6,587 nt of DNA from contig JAHJRJ010000229.1 in NCBI GenBank assembly GCA_018830765.1, positions 1-6,587 of the forward strand. Direction: 5' to 3'. Under the pieces are notes generated by a model. The model was not told where the DNA came from and did not search any database. It worked only from the letters and a program-made list of their open reading frames with translations. Numbering within the stretch: position 1 is the stretch's first letter; the number at the start of each line of letters is the position of its first letter. A program made the translations under genes and the position numbers. The stretch comes from Bacteroidota bacterium (GTDB lineage: Bacteria; Bacteroidota; Ignavibacteria; UBA10030; BY39). Below are positions 6,409 through 6,587 of this stretch, piece after piece.

Positions 6409-6483
6409 TGCGCCTGTAGTCCCAATCCGACTGGACTTATCGAGCGTCAACGAAGATAAGTACATTGTCGGATTGAGGATCCC
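6409..6483. repeat. 75-bp hairpin repeat, copy 1
   Basis: Identical to the copy at 6513-6587 except for one base (T at 6415, C at 6519). Inside it, CAATCCGAC (6423-6431) and GTCGGATTG (6467-6475) are perfect inverted repeats, and ACTTATC (6435-6441) and GATAAGT (6455-6461) form an inner stem. Together they make one nearly continuous 53-base stem-loop with a small bulge and a loop of about 13 bases. The structure resembles REP-like or small palindromic intergenic elements. No start or stop pattern suggests coding. Confidence 0.85.
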
Positions 6484-6497
6484 CGCCGAAAGGCGGG
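6482..6497. repeat. GC hairpin CCCGCC-GAAA-GGCGGG between the two 75-bp repeats
   Basis: A perfect 6-base-pair stem closed by a GAAA tetraloop, a very stable RNA fold on the plus strand. It lies in the 29-base spacer between the repeat copies, touching the end of copy 1. No T-run follows on either strand, so it does not read as an intrinsic terminator. Its CCCG...CGGG ends match the palindromes inside pdxA and the GWxTD gene. Confidence 0.75.
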
Positions 6498-6512
6498 ACT
6501 CAGTTAAATGTA

Positions 6513-6587
6513 TGCGCCCGTAGTCCCAATCCGACTGGACTTATCGAGCGTCAACGAAGATAAGTACATTGTCGGATTGAGGATCCC
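6513..6587. repeat. 75-bp hairpin repeat, copy 2, reaching the window edge
   Basis: Direct repeat of 6409-6483 at an offset of 104 bases with one mismatch. The stem-loop spans 6527-6579. The match continues to the last base of the window, so the true repeat unit may be longer and further copies may follow. Confidence 0.85.

Noticed and set aside
6482..6497. Intrinsic terminator at the GAAA hairpin
   Set aside because: The stem is short and neither strand has a following T-run.
6514..6523. tRNA gene starting GCGCCCGTAG
   Set aside because: The ten bases resemble the 5' end of some tRNAs, but no matching acceptor strand, anticodon arm or T-loop follows.
6409..6587. CRISPR array or integron attC sites
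   Set aside because: The repeat is 75 bp with a 29-base spacer, too long a repeat for CRISPR and only two copies; no cassette gene, integrase or conserved attC core sites are seen.

Overview
The window holds six genes, all on the minus strand, read from high to low coordinates: nrnA (nanoRNase/PAP phosphatase), a small four-helix-bundle (23S-IVS family) protein, pepA (M17 leucyl aminopeptidase), a secreted GWxTD-domain protein, pdxA (4-hydroxythreonine-4-phosphate dehydrogenase) and ftsE (cell-division ABC ATPase). No gene is supported on the plus strand. The sequence is AT-rich, Shine-Dalgarno sites are mostly weak, and GWxTD proteins, a PdxA opening with GDFNGIGPEV and stand-alone IVS-type proteins occur together mainly in the Bacteroidota/Chlorobiota/Ignavibacteriota (FCB) group. 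An Ignavibacteria-like bacterium is my best guess, by inference only.

Layout: positions 1-53 lie downstream of ftsE and carry a heptamer tandem repeat (GCTCTCT-like). Positions 54-3102 hold the tightly packed GWxTD-pdxA-ftsE block: GWxTD and pdxA overlap by 4 bases (ATGA) and only 2 bases separate pdxA from ftsE, so translation is probably coupled. pepA ends 30 bases before the GWxTD gene and probably leads the same transcript. Positions about 4682-5213 hold the IVS-family gene, embedded in AT-rich arrays of TTTAGGA-like heptamers; this looks like a cassette separating nrnA from pepA. Positions 6239-6587 have no gene: they contain the probable nrnA promoter region, a three-copy CATTTTA tandem repeat, and two copies of a 75-bp element (period 104 bp) that folds into a long hairpin, separated by a GC hairpin with a GAAA loop. 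The second copy reaches the window edge, so the array probably continues.

The main genes are housekeeping: RNA-fragment and pAp turnover (NrnA), peptide turnover (PepA), vitamin B6 synthesis by the DXP-dependent route (PdxA) and divisome control (FtsE). The GWxTD protein is exported and of unknown function. I see no defence system, phage or complete mobile element. The unusual content is in the repeats: four arrays of unrelated sequence that share a 7-bp period, a family of CCCG...CGGG palindromes of which two lie inside coding sequence, and the 75-bp hairpin element. Two substitutions at family-defining positions are also notable: Trp to Ala in the GWxTD motif and His to Gln in the PdxA GHTE motif.
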